A DNA stretch of 22,941 bases from an uncultured Eubacteriales bacterium (GCA_934636435.1 CAKUAQ010000033.1:1-22941); one strand, 5' to 3'. Shown: positions 1-6,966, numbered from the stretch's first letter. Notes: generated by a model from the letters alone, not told the origin. Numbers and translations: made by a program.

Positions 1-729
1 GAGGCGCACTCCAACTGCAAGCTGGAATTCAAGGGCGATCAGATCGAGATGCTCAAAGAGCTGAAGAGGATGGGCAAAAGGGTCATCGCCATGATGTTCA
101 ACGGCCGCCCGATGGCGCTGGCCGATGTGGTGCCGAATTGTGATGCGCTGGTCGAGGCGTGGCATCTGGGTATCGCAGCCGGTGACGCCATCTGTGATGT
201 GCTGTTCGGCGACTACGATGTAGTCGGCCGTCTGACCACCACCGTGCCGTATTATACCGGACAGTGGCCGGTGTATTATAACCACCCGAACACCGGTCGT
301 CCCACGACCGAGAGCGAGTGGACCTGCAAATACCGGGATGCGCCGCTGTTCCCGATCTACAATTTCGGCTGCGGCCTCTCCTACACCACCTTTGCCTACT
401 CCGATATGGCGGTACAGGCGGACGGCGACAAGCTGATCGTCACCGTCAAGGTGAAGAACACCGGCGACCGCACCGGCACGGAAACGGTGCAGTGCTACAT
501 CCACCGGCATAAGGCCACCCGTGTGCGTCCGGTCAAGGAGCTGAAGGGCTTTGCCAAGGTGACGCTGGCTTCCGGTGAGGAAAAGACCGTGTCTGTCGAG
601 CTGACCCGTGAGCTGCTGGGCTACTTCAACGAGTATGCCGAGTACATCATGGATGAGAGCGACTTCGACATCTGGATAGCGCACGACAGCACCTGTGAGC
701 TTGGCTGCCATCAGGTCATCAAGTTCTGA
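1..729 (+). CDS. Glycoside hydrolase family 3 (beta-glucosidase-like), C-terminal part
   Basis: The reading frame is open from the first base and ends at TGA 727-729, so only the last 242 residues are present. The first ~115 residues resemble the second (C-terminal) alpha/beta domain of GH3 enzymes, with NGRP, EAWHLG and the GRLTTTVPY stretch. The segment containing FPIYNFGCGLSYTTF leads into a fibronectin III-like domain (VKVKNTGDRTGTETVQCYI, then PVKELKGF). Family members hydrolyse terminal beta-linked glucose or related sugars. The nucleophile aspartate lies in the missing N-terminal domain, so activity and substrate cannot be judged. No secretion signal can be assessed. The stop lies immediately before the integrative-element remnant, so this gene may be cargo of that element or an old chromosomal neighbour. 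Family assignment is confident; the sugar specificity is not. Confidence 0.9.
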   Translation, partial: EAHSNCKLEFKGDQIEMLKELKRMGKRVIAMMFNGRPMALADVVPNCDALVEAWHLGIAAGDAICDVLFGDYDVVGRLTTTVPYYTGQWPVYYNHPNTGRPTTESEWTCKYRDAPLFPIYNFGCGLSYTTFAYSDMAVQADGDKLIVTVKVKNTGDRTGTETVQCYIHRHKATRVRPVKELKGFAKVTLASGEEKTVSVELTRELLGYFNEYAEYIMDESDFDIWIAHDSTCELGCHQVIKF

Positions 730-734
730 TATAG

Positions 735-949
735 CGGAGGAAAACAGGGCGGCATACAAACCGACAGCATTACAGACGAGCAAAAGACACTTGACAGCAA
801 CGGTTGTTGCCGAGCTGCTCGGTGTTTCCCGCAGCACGGTATACCGCATTATCAGACGGCTCAACCGTGAGCCGGAGAAAGCCGGAAAGCTGACTGTGGC
901 AGGCAAGGTATCCGCCGATTTTTTTACGAAAACACCTACCTGTAAGTGA
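735..949 (+). pseudogene. Small HTH (excisionase-like) DNA-binding protein, frameshifted remnant
   Basis: One frame reads VVAELLGVSRSTVYRIIRRLN followed by GKLTVAGKV, the helix-turn-helix pattern of the small proteins that precede integrases in Firmicute integrative elements. After the GTA codon at 908-910 this frame ends in SADFFTKTPTCK (stop 947-949). The frame one base over reads RRFFYENTYL and stops at TAA 943-945, which is the expected family ending. A single lost base at about 911-912 explains this. No convincing start codon with a ribosome site exists; the frame runs back into the preceding gene, so the 5' end is probably truncated as well. What is seen is the HTH and the two-frame tail; the excisionase role is inferred from position next to the recombinase. 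Confidence 0.65.
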
Positions 950-950
950 C

Positions 951-1722
951 GAGGGAAACCATAACCGGGCGATGAATGTGCGCCGCTGGCAAACGCAGCT
1001 GCTGAATGACCCGAAGCACTACAAGCCCACCTATCTGCGAACATTGGAACAGTCCGCTGTCTGCCATATTCAATTTTGCCGTGAAGTATTATGGCCTTGG
1101 CAGCAATCCGGTGCACAAAAGCGGTACCATCGGGAAAAAGCGCTCCGGATTGGAACAGATCTGGACGGCAGAGGAATTCAAGTTTTTTATTGATGCCGTC
1201 AGTGATAAGCTGCAGTCCAAGGTCATCTTTAATCTGCTTTACCGGACAGGAATGCGCTCCGGCGAAATGCTGGCTCTGACCCTGAACGATTTCGACTTTG
1301 AGGAACGGACGGTCTCTATCACAAAAAACTATGCGCGTGTAGACGGCGAGGACCTGCTCCTCGACCCGAAGACGCCCAAAAGCAATCGCAAGATTACCTT
1401 GCCGCAATTCGTTTGCGATATGGTAAAGGATTATGCCGGCCGATTGTACGGCTACGATCCGTCAGACAGACTGTTCGAAGTAACGAAGCATTATCTGAAG
1501 CACGAAATGGAAAGAGGCTGCAAGAAGACCGGACTCCGGGAGATACGGGTGCACGATCTTCGTCACAGCCACGCCAGCTTGCTGATCGAGCTTGAGTTTG
1601 CACCGCTGCTGATCAGCGAACGCCTCGGGCATGAGAGCGTGACGACAACTTTGGAGATTTATTCCCACCTGTACCCGACGAAACACGGGGAAGTTGCCGA
1701 CCGTTTGGAGGCTTTTGTGTAG
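951..1722 (+). pseudogene. Tyrosine recombinase (phage/ICE integrase), truncated and frameshifted
   Basis: The catalytic domain is intact from about 1050 to the TAG at 1720-1722. It contains TGMRSGE (first catalytic Arg), HDLRHSHASLL (His-x-x-Arg), LGHESVTTT (second His) and EIYSHLYP (Tyr nucleophile). The core-binding segment starts in another frame: WQTQLLNDPKHYKPTYLRT at 984-1043 should continue into LSAIFNFAVKYYGL, which lies one base over, so a frameshift sits at about 1044-1050. The usual N-terminal arm-binding domain (roughly 150-200 residues in this family) is missing. A downstream start could at most give a protein lacking part of the core-binding domain. The gene points toward the 3' end of guaA and ends about 107 bp from it, as expected for an element integrated there. 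Confidence 0.8.
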
Positions 1723-1747
1723 GTTTTTCGTATATCCGCCGGTTGCG

Positions 1748-1769
1748 TTTCGTGTACCTTTCGTGTACC
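1748..1769 (+). repeat. Tandem 11-bp direct repeat next to integrase
   Basis: Two perfect adjacent copies of TTTCGTGTACC (1748-1758 and 1759-1769) lie between the recombinase stop and the guaA end. Short direct repeats beside the crossover site are typical arm-type binding sites for tyrosine recombinases. That role is inferred from location. Confidence 0.55.
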
Positions 1770-1771
1770 CG

Positions 1772-1819
1772 GAGCAAAAAGGAAGCCCGCAAACCCTTGA
1801 AAATACTGGGTTTGCGGGC
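1772..1819 (-). terminator. Intrinsic terminator of the purA-guaA unit
   Basis: A perfect 12-bp inverted repeat (GCCCGCAAACCC at 1785-1796 with its complement at 1808-1819) encloses an 11-base loop. Read on the minus strand it is followed by TTCCTTTTT. It lies just downstream of the guaA stop. Because it is on the element side of the presumed attachment site, it may have been supplied by the integrated element. Confidence 0.8.
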
Positions 1820-1828
1820 AAGTGGCGA

Positions 1829-3361
1829 TCATTCCCACTCAACGGTTGCCGGGGGCTTGGTGGTGATATCGTAGACCACACGATTGACGTGGGCCACCTC
1901 GTTGGTGATGCGGTTGCTGACCTTCGCCAGGATCTCATAGGGGATCTTCGCCCAATCGGCGGTCATAAAATCATCGGTGGTCACGGCGCGGATCGCCACC
2001 AGATGATCGTAGGTGCGATGATCGCCCATCACGCCCACCGTGCTGACCCCGGGCAGCACGCAGAAAAACTGCGCCAGATTTTTCTCATAGCCGTTCTTCT
2101 GCATCTCGTCCCGCAGCACCCAATCGGCGTTTTGCAGAATTTCGATCTTTTCCGCCGTGATCTCGCCGATGATCCGCACGCCCAGACCGGGGCCGGGGAA
2201 CGGCTGCCGCCACACCAGCTCGTGGGGGATCCCCAGCTTTTCGCCCACCCGGCGCACCTCGTCCTTAAACAGGTCGCACAGCGGCTCCACTACGCCGAGA
2301 AACTCCACATCCTCCGGCATTTTCACCTTGTTGTGATGGGTCTTGATCTTGTCGGCATCTCCCTTGCCGGACTCGATGCAATCGGGATAGATCGTCCCCT
2401 GCGCAAAAAATCCCTTTTCGTTCTGCTTGCGGATCTCATCCCAGAACACCTTATAAAACTCCGTGCCGATGATATGCCGCTTCTGTTCCGGGTCGGTGAC
2501 GCCCTTGAGCGCCTGCAGAAAATGCTGCTGGCAGTTCACCCGGACGAAATTCATATCAAAGAGGGAGGTGAAGGTCTGCTCCACGAAATCCCCCTCGTTC
2601 TTGCGCATCAGCCCCTGATCCACAAACACGCAGGTAAGCTGCTTCCCCACCGCGCGGCTGAGCAGTGCCGCCGCCACGGAGGAATCCACCCCGCCGGACA
2701 AGCCGAGAATCACCGGCTTATCCCCGATCTGCTCCCGCAGACGGGCAACGGTATCGTCGATGAAGGTCTCCATCTGCCAATCGCCGCTGCATCCGCACAC
2801 CCGGTACAGGAAATTCTCCAGCACCTTATCGCCATACTGGCTATGGGTGACCTCCGGGTGGAACTGGACGGCATACAGCCGCTTATTGCGGTTCTCCATC
2901 GCCGCCACCGGGCAAGCCGCCGTGGAGGCGGTCACGGAAAAGCCCACCGGCTCCTTCACCACCCGGTCGGTATGGCTCATCCACACCACGCTGTCCGCCG
3001 GCACATCCGCAAACAGCGGGGAGGTGTCGTCCTCCACATGGAGGGTGATGGGGCCGTATTCCGACTGCTCGGCGGTCTCCACCACACCCCCCGCCATCCA
3101 GGCGGTCAGCTGGCAGCCGTAGCAGATGCCCAGAACCGGCACCCCCAGCGACAGGATCGCCGGGTCGTAATGGGGGGACGCCGGATCAAACACGGAATTG
3201 GGGCCGCCGGTGAAGATAATACCCTTATATCCCGCCGCCCGGATTTCATCGATGGGGGTGGTGTAGGGCAAAATCTCCGCATATACCCGATGATCCCGCA
3301 CCCGGCGGGCGATCAGCTGATTATACTGTCCGCCGAAGTCCAGTACCAGAATTTTTTCCAT
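1829..3361 (-). CDS. guaA: GMP synthase (glutamine-hydrolysing)
   Basis: Converts XMP, ATP and glutamine to GMP in the cytoplasm, the last step of guanine nucleotide synthesis. The 510-residue protein has the full two-part architecture. An N-terminal class I glutamine amidotransferase domain carries the nucleophile Cys80 in GICYGCQ and the His168/Glu170 pair in QFHPEVTHS. The ATP pyrophosphatase domain carries the P-loop SGGVDS at 222-227. The C-terminal dimerisation domain ends in the conserved TVEWE. The ATG at 3361 is preceded by GGAGG eight bases upstream. Length is normal and no defect is visible. It lies 111 bp downstream of purA on the same strand with no clear promoter between them, so co-transcription is likely. 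Its 3' end, the stretch encoding VEWE and stop, is the probable attachment site of the element remnant next door. Confidence 0.97.
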   Translation of the reverse strand: MEKILVLDFGGQYNQLIARRVRDHRVYAEILPYTTPIDEIRAAGYKGIIFTGGPNSVFDPASPHYDPAILSLGVPVLGICYGCQLTAWMAGGVVETAEQSEYGPITLHVEDDTSPLFADVPADSVVWMSHTDRVVKEPVGFSVTASTAACPVAAMENRNKRLYAVQFHPEVTHSQYGDKVLENFLYRVCGCSGDWQMETFIDDTVARLREQIGDKPVILGLSGGVDSSVAAALLSRAVGKQLTCVFVDQGLMRKNEGDFVEQTFTSLFDMNFVRVNCQQHFLQALKGVTDPEQKRHIIGTEFYKVFWDEIRKQNEKGFFAQGTIYPDCIESGKGDADKIKTHHNKVKMPEDVEFLGVVEPLCDLFKDEVRRVGEKLGIPHELVWRQPFPGPGLGVRIIGEITAEKIEILQNADWVLRDEMQKNGYEKNLAQFFCVLPGVSTVGVMGDHRTYDHLVAIRAVTTDDFMTADWAKIPYEILAKVSNRITNEVAHVNRVVYDITTKPPATVEWE

Positions 3362-3472
3362 AGGATGAACCTCCGTTTAGCCCTCGACGGCCGCCCGTTT
3401 GACTGCGCAGGCGCTCCTTCCGTCAGGGAATATTGTGATGGGATTGTGCGGCCGCACCGCCGCTCCGCCGGA

Positions 3473-4747
3473 TCAGCGCTTGATGATGGCTTCCCGCTCC
3501 GGGCCGTTGGAGACCATATCAATATGGTGTCCCAGCTCGTTCTCGATAAACTCCACATACGCCTGCGCTTCCGCCGGCAGCTCCTCGAACTTCCGGATGC
3601 CCCGGATGTCGCAGTGCCAGCCCTTGAGCATTTTCAGCACCGGCTTTGCTTTCTTTAGCCGATTGGTGGTGGGAAAATCCCGGGTCACTTCGCCGTCGAT
3701 CTCATAGCCCACACACACCGGAATCTCCTCCAGATAGGACAGGCAATCCAGCGCCGTCATAACGATCTTGGTGGCGCCCTGACACTCCACACCGTAGCGG
3801 GAGGCAACACAATCGTACCAGCCTACCCGGCGGGGGCGGCCGGTGGTGGCGCCGAATTCGCCCTTATCGCCCCCGTGGATGCGCAGCTCCTGGGCCTTGT
3901 CGGGGTCGAGAATTTCACTGACGAACTCGCCGGCGCCCACGGCGGAGGAATACGCCTTGGTGACGGCGATGATGTCCTCAAAGGCCATGGGCGGAATGCC
4001 GGCGCCCACGCAGCCGTAGCCCGCCAGGGTGGAGGAGGAGGTCACCATGGGATAGATGCCGAAATCGGGGTCCTTCATGGTGCCCAGCTGTCCCTCCAGC
4101 AGGATATTCTTATTATCCTTCAGCGCCTGCCGAATAAAGGCGTGGGTGTCGCAGACAAAGGGTGCGATCTGCTCCTTATACCGCATACAGGTGGCGAACA
4201 GCTCCTCCTCATCCAGCAGCGGCTTGTGGTAGACATATTGCAGCGTGAGGTTTTTCAGCTCGCAGATGTTATGAATCTTCTCCCGCAGCGCCTCCTCGTC
4301 AAACAGCTCGTTGACCTGAATGCCCCGCTTGGCAAATTTATCGCTGAAGAAGGGGGCGATGCCGCTTTTGGTGGAGCCGTAGGCATTTTTGCCCAGCCGC
4401 TCCTCCTCATAGGTGTCCAGCAGAATATGGTAAGGCATCAGCAGCTGCACCCGGTCGGACACCAGCAGATGGGGGTTCAGCCCCGCCGCCTGCACATCCG
4501 CCAGCTCTTTGCAGAATTTCTCCACATCCAGCGCCACGCCGTTGCCGATGATGCAGGTCACGTTGTCATAGCACACGCCGCTGGGCATCAGATGGAGCGC
4601 GAACCGGCCGTGCTCGTTGATGATGGTATGTCCCGCATTGGCGCCGCCCTGAAACCGGACGACGATATCCGCCTGCTGGGCAAACATATCCGTGATCTTG
4701 CCCTTGCCCTCGTCGCCCCAGTTGGCGCCCACAATTGCTTTTACCAT
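3473..4747 (-). CDS. purA: Adenylosuccinate synthetase
   Basis: Catalyses GTP-dependent joining of IMP and aspartate to adenylosuccinate, the first committed step to AMP. The 424-residue product starts VKAIVGANWGDEGKGK, the family P-loop with the catalytic Asp, followed by NAGHTI with the catalytic His. Further signatures are GSTKSGIAP, EGQLGT with YPMVTSSSTLAGYG (IMP contacts), and TGRPRRVGWYD near the GTP-binding part. The frame stays open 34 codons upstream, but ATG 4745-4747 is chosen because the family starts at V-K-A-I and an AAAGG-type ribosome site lies upstream. It is the promoter-proximal gene of a purine pair with guaA: both use IMP-derived substrates and draw on opposite nucleotides for energy. 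Intact. Confidence 0.97.
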   Translation of the reverse strand: MVKAIVGANWGDEGKGKITDMFAQQADIVVRFQGGANAGHTIINEHGRFALHLMPSGVCYDNVTCIIGNGVALDVEKFCKELADVQAAGLNPHLLVSDRVQLLMPYHILLDTYEEERLGKNAYGSTKSGIAPFFSDKFAKRGIQVNELFDEEALREKIHNICELKNLTLQYVYHKPLLDEEELFATCMRYKEQIAPFVCDTHAFIRQALKDNKNILLEGQLGTMKDPDFGIYPMVTSSSTLAGYGCVGAGIPPMAFEDIIAVTKAYSSAVGAGEFVSEILDPDKAQELRIHGGDKGEFGATTGRPRRVGWYDCVASRYGVECQGATKIVMTALDCLSYLEEIPVCVGYEIDGEVTRDFPTTNRLKKAKPVLKMLKGWHCDIRGIRKFEELPAEAQAYVEFIENELGHHIDMVSNGPEREAIIKR

Positions 4748-4822
4748 AGAAACTACACCCTTTCTGCATTCGGCTGCCGTCCTCCCGGCGGAGACGGCCT
4801 TTCTCGCCCGAAAACATACCTT

Positions 4823-4851
4823 ATTGTAGCACAACCCGCCGGACAACACAA
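4823..4851 (-). promoter_or_regulatory. Sigma-A promoter of purA-guaA
   Basis: On the minus strand: -35 TTGTGT (4846-4851), 17-base spacer, -10 TACAAT (4823-4828), with a TG one base before the -10 (extended -10). This places transcription about 70 bases ahead of the purA start. No purine riboswitch-like leader was recognised in the short 5' region. Confidence 0.7.
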
Positions 4852-4936
4852 CCGTTTTTTGAATTTTTCCCGTTTTTTCGATTTTCCCGGTTTTCCGGCC
4901 AGAGACGGCGACCGCGTTGCGGCGGCGGAGTCAAAG

Positions 4937-4985
4937 AACCGGAGGGCGGCATCGTACCCTTTCGGTGCAATGCCGCCCTCCGGTT
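4937..4985 (-). terminator. Hairpin terminator after flavodoxin gene
   Basis: A perfect 16-bp inverted repeat (4937-4952 with 4970-4985) encloses a 17-base loop, just beyond the flavodoxin stop. The T-richness after the stem is weak on both strands, so it may act in either direction. It separates the flavodoxin transcript from the purA promoter region. Confidence 0.6.
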
Positions 4986-5003
4986 TCGCTCTTTGTTGCA
5001 GGC

Positions 5004-5429
5004 TTATCCCGCCAGCGCCGCGCCCAGTGCCCGGCAGGCCGTCAGCGCGTCCTCCTCGGGGACTTCCTGACAGATCACCGGCTCCGCCGCCAGCTGCGCG
5101 CCGTCTCCCCGGCAGGTTTCCTCCCAGATGCGCATCCATTCACCGTCTCCCCAGCCGTAAGAGCCGAACAGCCCCAGCTTTTTGCCTGCCAGTGCCCCTT
5201 CGCAGGCGGCGAACAGAGGAGCAAATTCCGTCTCCTCCAGCTCTTCGGCCCCCATGGCGGGACAGCCGAATGCCACCGCCGCAAACCGCCCCAGCAGACC
5301 GGCATCGAATTCCGCCGCCGTGCACAGCGTCACCGCCGCGCCCGCCTCCTGTGCGCCGGCGGCCACCGCCTGCGCCATCATTTCCGTGTTTCCGGTGCCG
5401 CTCCAATAAACAACTGCTACTGTACTCAT
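5004..5429 (-). CDS. Flavodoxin
   Basis: Small FMN-binding electron carrier (141 residues, the usual short-chain length) that can replace ferredoxin when iron is scarce. The start MSTVAVVYWSGTGNTEMM holds the FMN phosphate loop SGTGNT at residues 10-15. The segment LGLFGSYGWGDGEWM matches the second flavin-contacting loop, and AFGCPAMGAEELE the first. The frame is open far upstream, but ATG 5427-5429 is chosen because the phosphate loop must sit within the first ~15 residues and AGAAAGGATG provides a ribosome site. It is transcribed alone, divergently from the zinc-ribbon gene. A DUF3793 gene with an apparent iron-box promoter lies about 0.8 kb away; a shared iron-limitation response is inferred, but no matching box was found in front of this gene. 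Confidence 0.93.
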   Translation of the reverse strand: MSTVAVVYWSGTGNTEMMAQAVAAGAQEAGAAVTLCTAAEFDAGLLGRFAAVAFGCPAMGAEELEETEFAPLFAACEGALAGKKLGLFGSYGWGDGEWMRIWEETCRGDGAQLAAEPVICQEVPEEDALTACRALGAALAG

Positions 5430-5490
5430 TGTACACTCATCCTTTCTGCGCTGCTTCTGCGTATAAAATATTTCTGTATATGTACGCGAG

Positions 5491-5506
5491 TCCCGGCGTG
5501 CCGGGA
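5491..5506. promoter_or_regulatory. 16-bp palindrome in divergent intergenic region
   Basis: TCCCGGC-GT-GCCGGGA has perfect 7-bp arms with a two-base centre, between the divergent flavodoxin and zinc-ribbon genes. It could be an operator for either gene or a hairpin in the flavodoxin leader. The repressor is unknown. Confidence 0.4.
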
Positions 5507-5567
5507 TGCGGATACACCTGTCGGCGGATGGACCCGAAAATCCTCCGGGATATTTGCCGTCTTCCCG

Positions 5568-5596
5568 TTGCCATCCGGCGGCGGTTGTGGTATACT
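5568..5596 (+). promoter_or_regulatory. Sigma-A promoter of zinc-ribbon membrane protein gene
   Basis: -35 TTGCCA (5568-5573), 17-base spacer, -10 TATACT (5591-5596). The downstream gene starts at 5637 with TAAGGAGG seven bases ahead, giving a short leader. Confidence 0.75.
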
Positions 5597-5636
5597 GGCA
5601 GGGAGACCGTACCGTTGCGGAGTAAGGAGGATCACG

Positions 5637-6170
5637 ATGGAGCTCAAGGGAATGAACTGCCCCCACTGCGGCGGCCCACTGGAAATCACGGACACCGACC
5701 GGCAGGTGAAATGCCCCTATTGCGATTCTGCGGTGCACATCGACCGGGATGAGCCGCCTGCCGCCTCACCGGAGGAAAATGAGCAGGCGGGCTATGCCTT
5801 TGAAAAAGGGCGCATCCGGGCGCAGCAGGAGGCCCGGCGGCAGGAGGCCGCCGACCAGCGGGATATCCTCACCGGACAGATCGCCACCGCTCTGGCGGGA
5901 ATGGCGCTGCGACAGGTGACACCCCGGCGTCCCCGGCACCTGTTCTGGTGGATCGTGGGGTGGATCTTCTGCTTCCCCATTCCGCTGACGGTGCTCATCG
6001 CCCGCTCCCGGCATCTGAAGCCCCTGTGGAAAGCGGTGCTGCTGATCCTTTTGTGGGGCTTTGTGCTTCTGAACGGCACCAAAGCTCTGACGGAACGGAT
6101 GGATACCGCTGACCGGGGCTCCGCCGTTGTGTCAGCCGAATCGTCTGAATATTCGAAACAGGATATATAA
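5637..6170 (+). CDS. Zinc-ribbon membrane protein, function unknown
   Basis: A 177-residue protein. The N-terminus MELKGMNCPHCGGPLEIT followed by VKCPYCDSAV makes a four-cysteine zinc ribbon (CPHC and CPYC, residues ~8-30) typical of bacterial proteins that carry a cytoplasmic zinc ribbon on a membrane anchor. Residues ~50-80 are charged and Gln/Glu/Arg-rich, probably helical. Two hydrophobic segments follow, HLFWWIVGWIFCFPIPLTVLIA and AVLLILLWGFVLLNG, separated by a short basic loop, so both ends should be on the same side, probably cytoplasmic. The C-terminus is polar and serine-rich. I do not recognise a specific function. It has its own promoter and a perfect AAGGAGG site, is divergent from flavodoxin and convergent with DUF3793, and appears monocistronic. 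Confidence 0.82.
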   Translation: MELKGMNCPHCGGPLEITDTDRQVKCPYCDSAVHIDRDEPPAASPEENEQAGYAFEKGRIRAQQEARRQEAADQRDILTGQIATALAGMALRQVTPRRPRHLFWWIVGWIFCFPIPLTVLIARSRHLKPLWKAVLLILLWGFVLLNGTKALTERMDTADRGSAVVSAESSEYSKQDI

Positions 6171-6194
6171 ATCTGCGACGCATAGACCTGTACC

Positions 6195-6235
6195 GCTCCG
6201 CCCACGGATGTGCTCCGTGGGCGGAGCTTTGCGTC
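6195..6235 (+). terminator. Intrinsic terminator between convergent genes
   Basis: A perfect 14-bp stem (GCTCCGCCCACGGA at 6195-6208 with its complement at 6214-6227) and a 5-base loop, then TTTGCG. An outer GACGCA/TGCGTC pair (6177-6182, 6230-6235) can extend the base. It serves the zinc-ribbon gene and may also stop DUF3793 transcripts arriving from the other side. Confidence 0.75.
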
Positions 6236-6787
6236 TCAGGAGGGATACTTGACAGCCAGCTTTTCGATGGGACGGCCCCGCAGCCACTGCTCGCGGTACA
6301 CGTCTGTGCACTTGCGGAATTGGCCGAACCGCTTCTGCGCCGCCTGCTCGTCGCCGTAGACCTTCCAGCAGCCCACGCATTTGCACAGCCGGTGCTCCAG
6401 AAAGCCCGCCACATCCTCCGGCGGATACCCGAGAAACAGCCCGATCTCGTGGGGAAACTCCTCAGTCTGCCGCAGTCGCTGCATCAGGCGGGCGATGCAC
6501 CGTTCCGGCTGGCCGCAGGGATAGCCCCGTTCCGCCAGCAGACGCTGCGCCTCCGGCTGGGCCAAATCCTGCCGCAGCCGGGCAGGCCGGTACACATAAA
6601 TGAGTGCCCGGCCCGCCTGCCGCCGCATCGGCAACACCCGCAGACCGCTGGGCACCAGCCTTCGGTTCAGCTGGCGCACGCCGTCCGTCAGCTCCCGCTC
6701 CGTCGTATAGGGGCAGTTGAACAGACTGCCGGTTTTCAGACCCGCCAGCGTCGGCGAGCAATGCCGGATCACCAATTTCTCAGACAC
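6236..6787 (-). CDS. DUF3793 family protein
   Basis: A 183-residue soluble protein of a family known mainly from Clostridia, with no established activity. Family traits visible are the start SEKLVIRHCSPTLAGLKTGS, the mid-region RALIYVYRP and RLLAERGYPCG, then FPHEIGLFLGYPPEDVAGF and a C-terminal KCVGCWKVYGDE with a further Cys in FRKCTDVY. Conserved cysteines suggest metal or redox involvement, but this is inference. The start is GTG at 6785-6787, with TAGGAGG ten bases upstream deciding it. The leader is about 240 bases if transcription starts at the strong promoter 7031-7059, and contains two palindromic iron-box-like sites plus an intrinsic terminator. From memory, family members are often near flavodoxin genes, as here; together with the boxes this suggests an iron-limitation role. 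Confidence 0.9.
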   Translation of the reverse strand: MSEKLVIRHCSPTLAGLKTGSLFNCPYTTERELTDGVRQLNRRLVPSGLRVLPMRRQAGRALIYVYRPARLRQDLAQPEAQRLLAERGYPCGQPERCIARLMQRLRQTEEFPHEIGLFLGYPPEDVAGFLEHRLCKCVGCWKVYGDEQAAQKRFGQFRKCTDVYREQWLRGRPIEKLAVKYPS

Positions 6788-6838
6788 GGTGTCGTTTCCT
6801 CCTATCGTTGAATACGGCGGACGCAGCTCTGTACAGTA

Positions 6839-6892
6839 TCAGTATATCCGCCGCAGATGCATTCTTGCCCGGTGACGGGTCGGTTTTTTCAT
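6839..6892 (-). CDS. Possible short basic leader peptide upstream of DUF3793
   Basis: A 17-codon frame, MKKPTRHRARMHLRRIY, with GGAG nine bases before its ATG, ends about 50 bases ahead of the DUF3793 start. It is also in frame with a longer 59-codon frame beginning at ATG 7013-7015. Nothing beyond the frame and the ribosome-site match supports translation. It is listed because it sits in an unusually long regulated leader. Confidence 0.2.
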   Translation of the reverse strand: MKKPTRHRARMHLRRIY

Positions 6893-6906
6893 GCACGTAA
6901 CTCCGG

Positions 6907-6940
6907 CACAGAGCGCAGGCCGGCTGCCAAACGCTCTGTG
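6907..6940 (-). promoter_or_regulatory. Leader hairpin in DUF3793 5' region
   Basis: A perfect 9-bp inverted repeat, CACAGAGCG (6907-6915) with CGCTCTGTG (6932-6940), and a 16-base loop that can pair further. It directly abuts the iron-box-like palindrome at 6941. No T-run follows on either strand, so it is a structured element rather than a terminator. Confidence 0.4.
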
Positions 6941-6956
6941 GTTAGCATACGCTAAC
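6941..6956. promoter_or_regulatory. Palindromic operator 1, DtxR/IdeR-like iron box
   Basis: GTTAGC-ATAC-GCTAAC, perfect 6-bp arms. The TTAG...CTAA core with this spacing is the hallmark of DtxR/IdeR-family metal-dependent repressor sites. It is the second copy of the motif in this intergenic region, 65 bases from the first. The cognate regulator is not in the window. Confidence 0.55.
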
Positions 6957-6966
6957 TTCCGCTCCC

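Noticed and set aside
3362..3472. A separate promoter or purine riboswitch between purA and guaA
   Set aside because: No paired -35/-10 and no purine riboswitch core could be made out in these 111 bases.
1694..5752. Long plus-strand frames antisense to guaA, purA and flavodoxin
   Set aside because: Shadows of clearly identified minus-strand genes with complete catalytic motifs.
6847..6861. A 15-base sequence TCCGCCGCAGATGCA repeated at 22549-22563
   Set aside because: One exact 15-mer match in 23 kb of GC-rich DNA is compatible with chance, and the flanks do not match, so no dispersed repeat is claimed.
6841..6869. Second promoter for DUF3793 with -10 TATACT at 6841-6846
   Set aside because: The -10 is good but the -35 position reads GGCAAG; too weak beside the consensus promoter at 7031-7059.
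6847..6900. CCCG/CGGG hairpin followed by a T-run on the plus strand (about 6867-6889)
   Set aside because: Only a 4-bp stem, and no plus-strand gene upstream; not a credible terminator.
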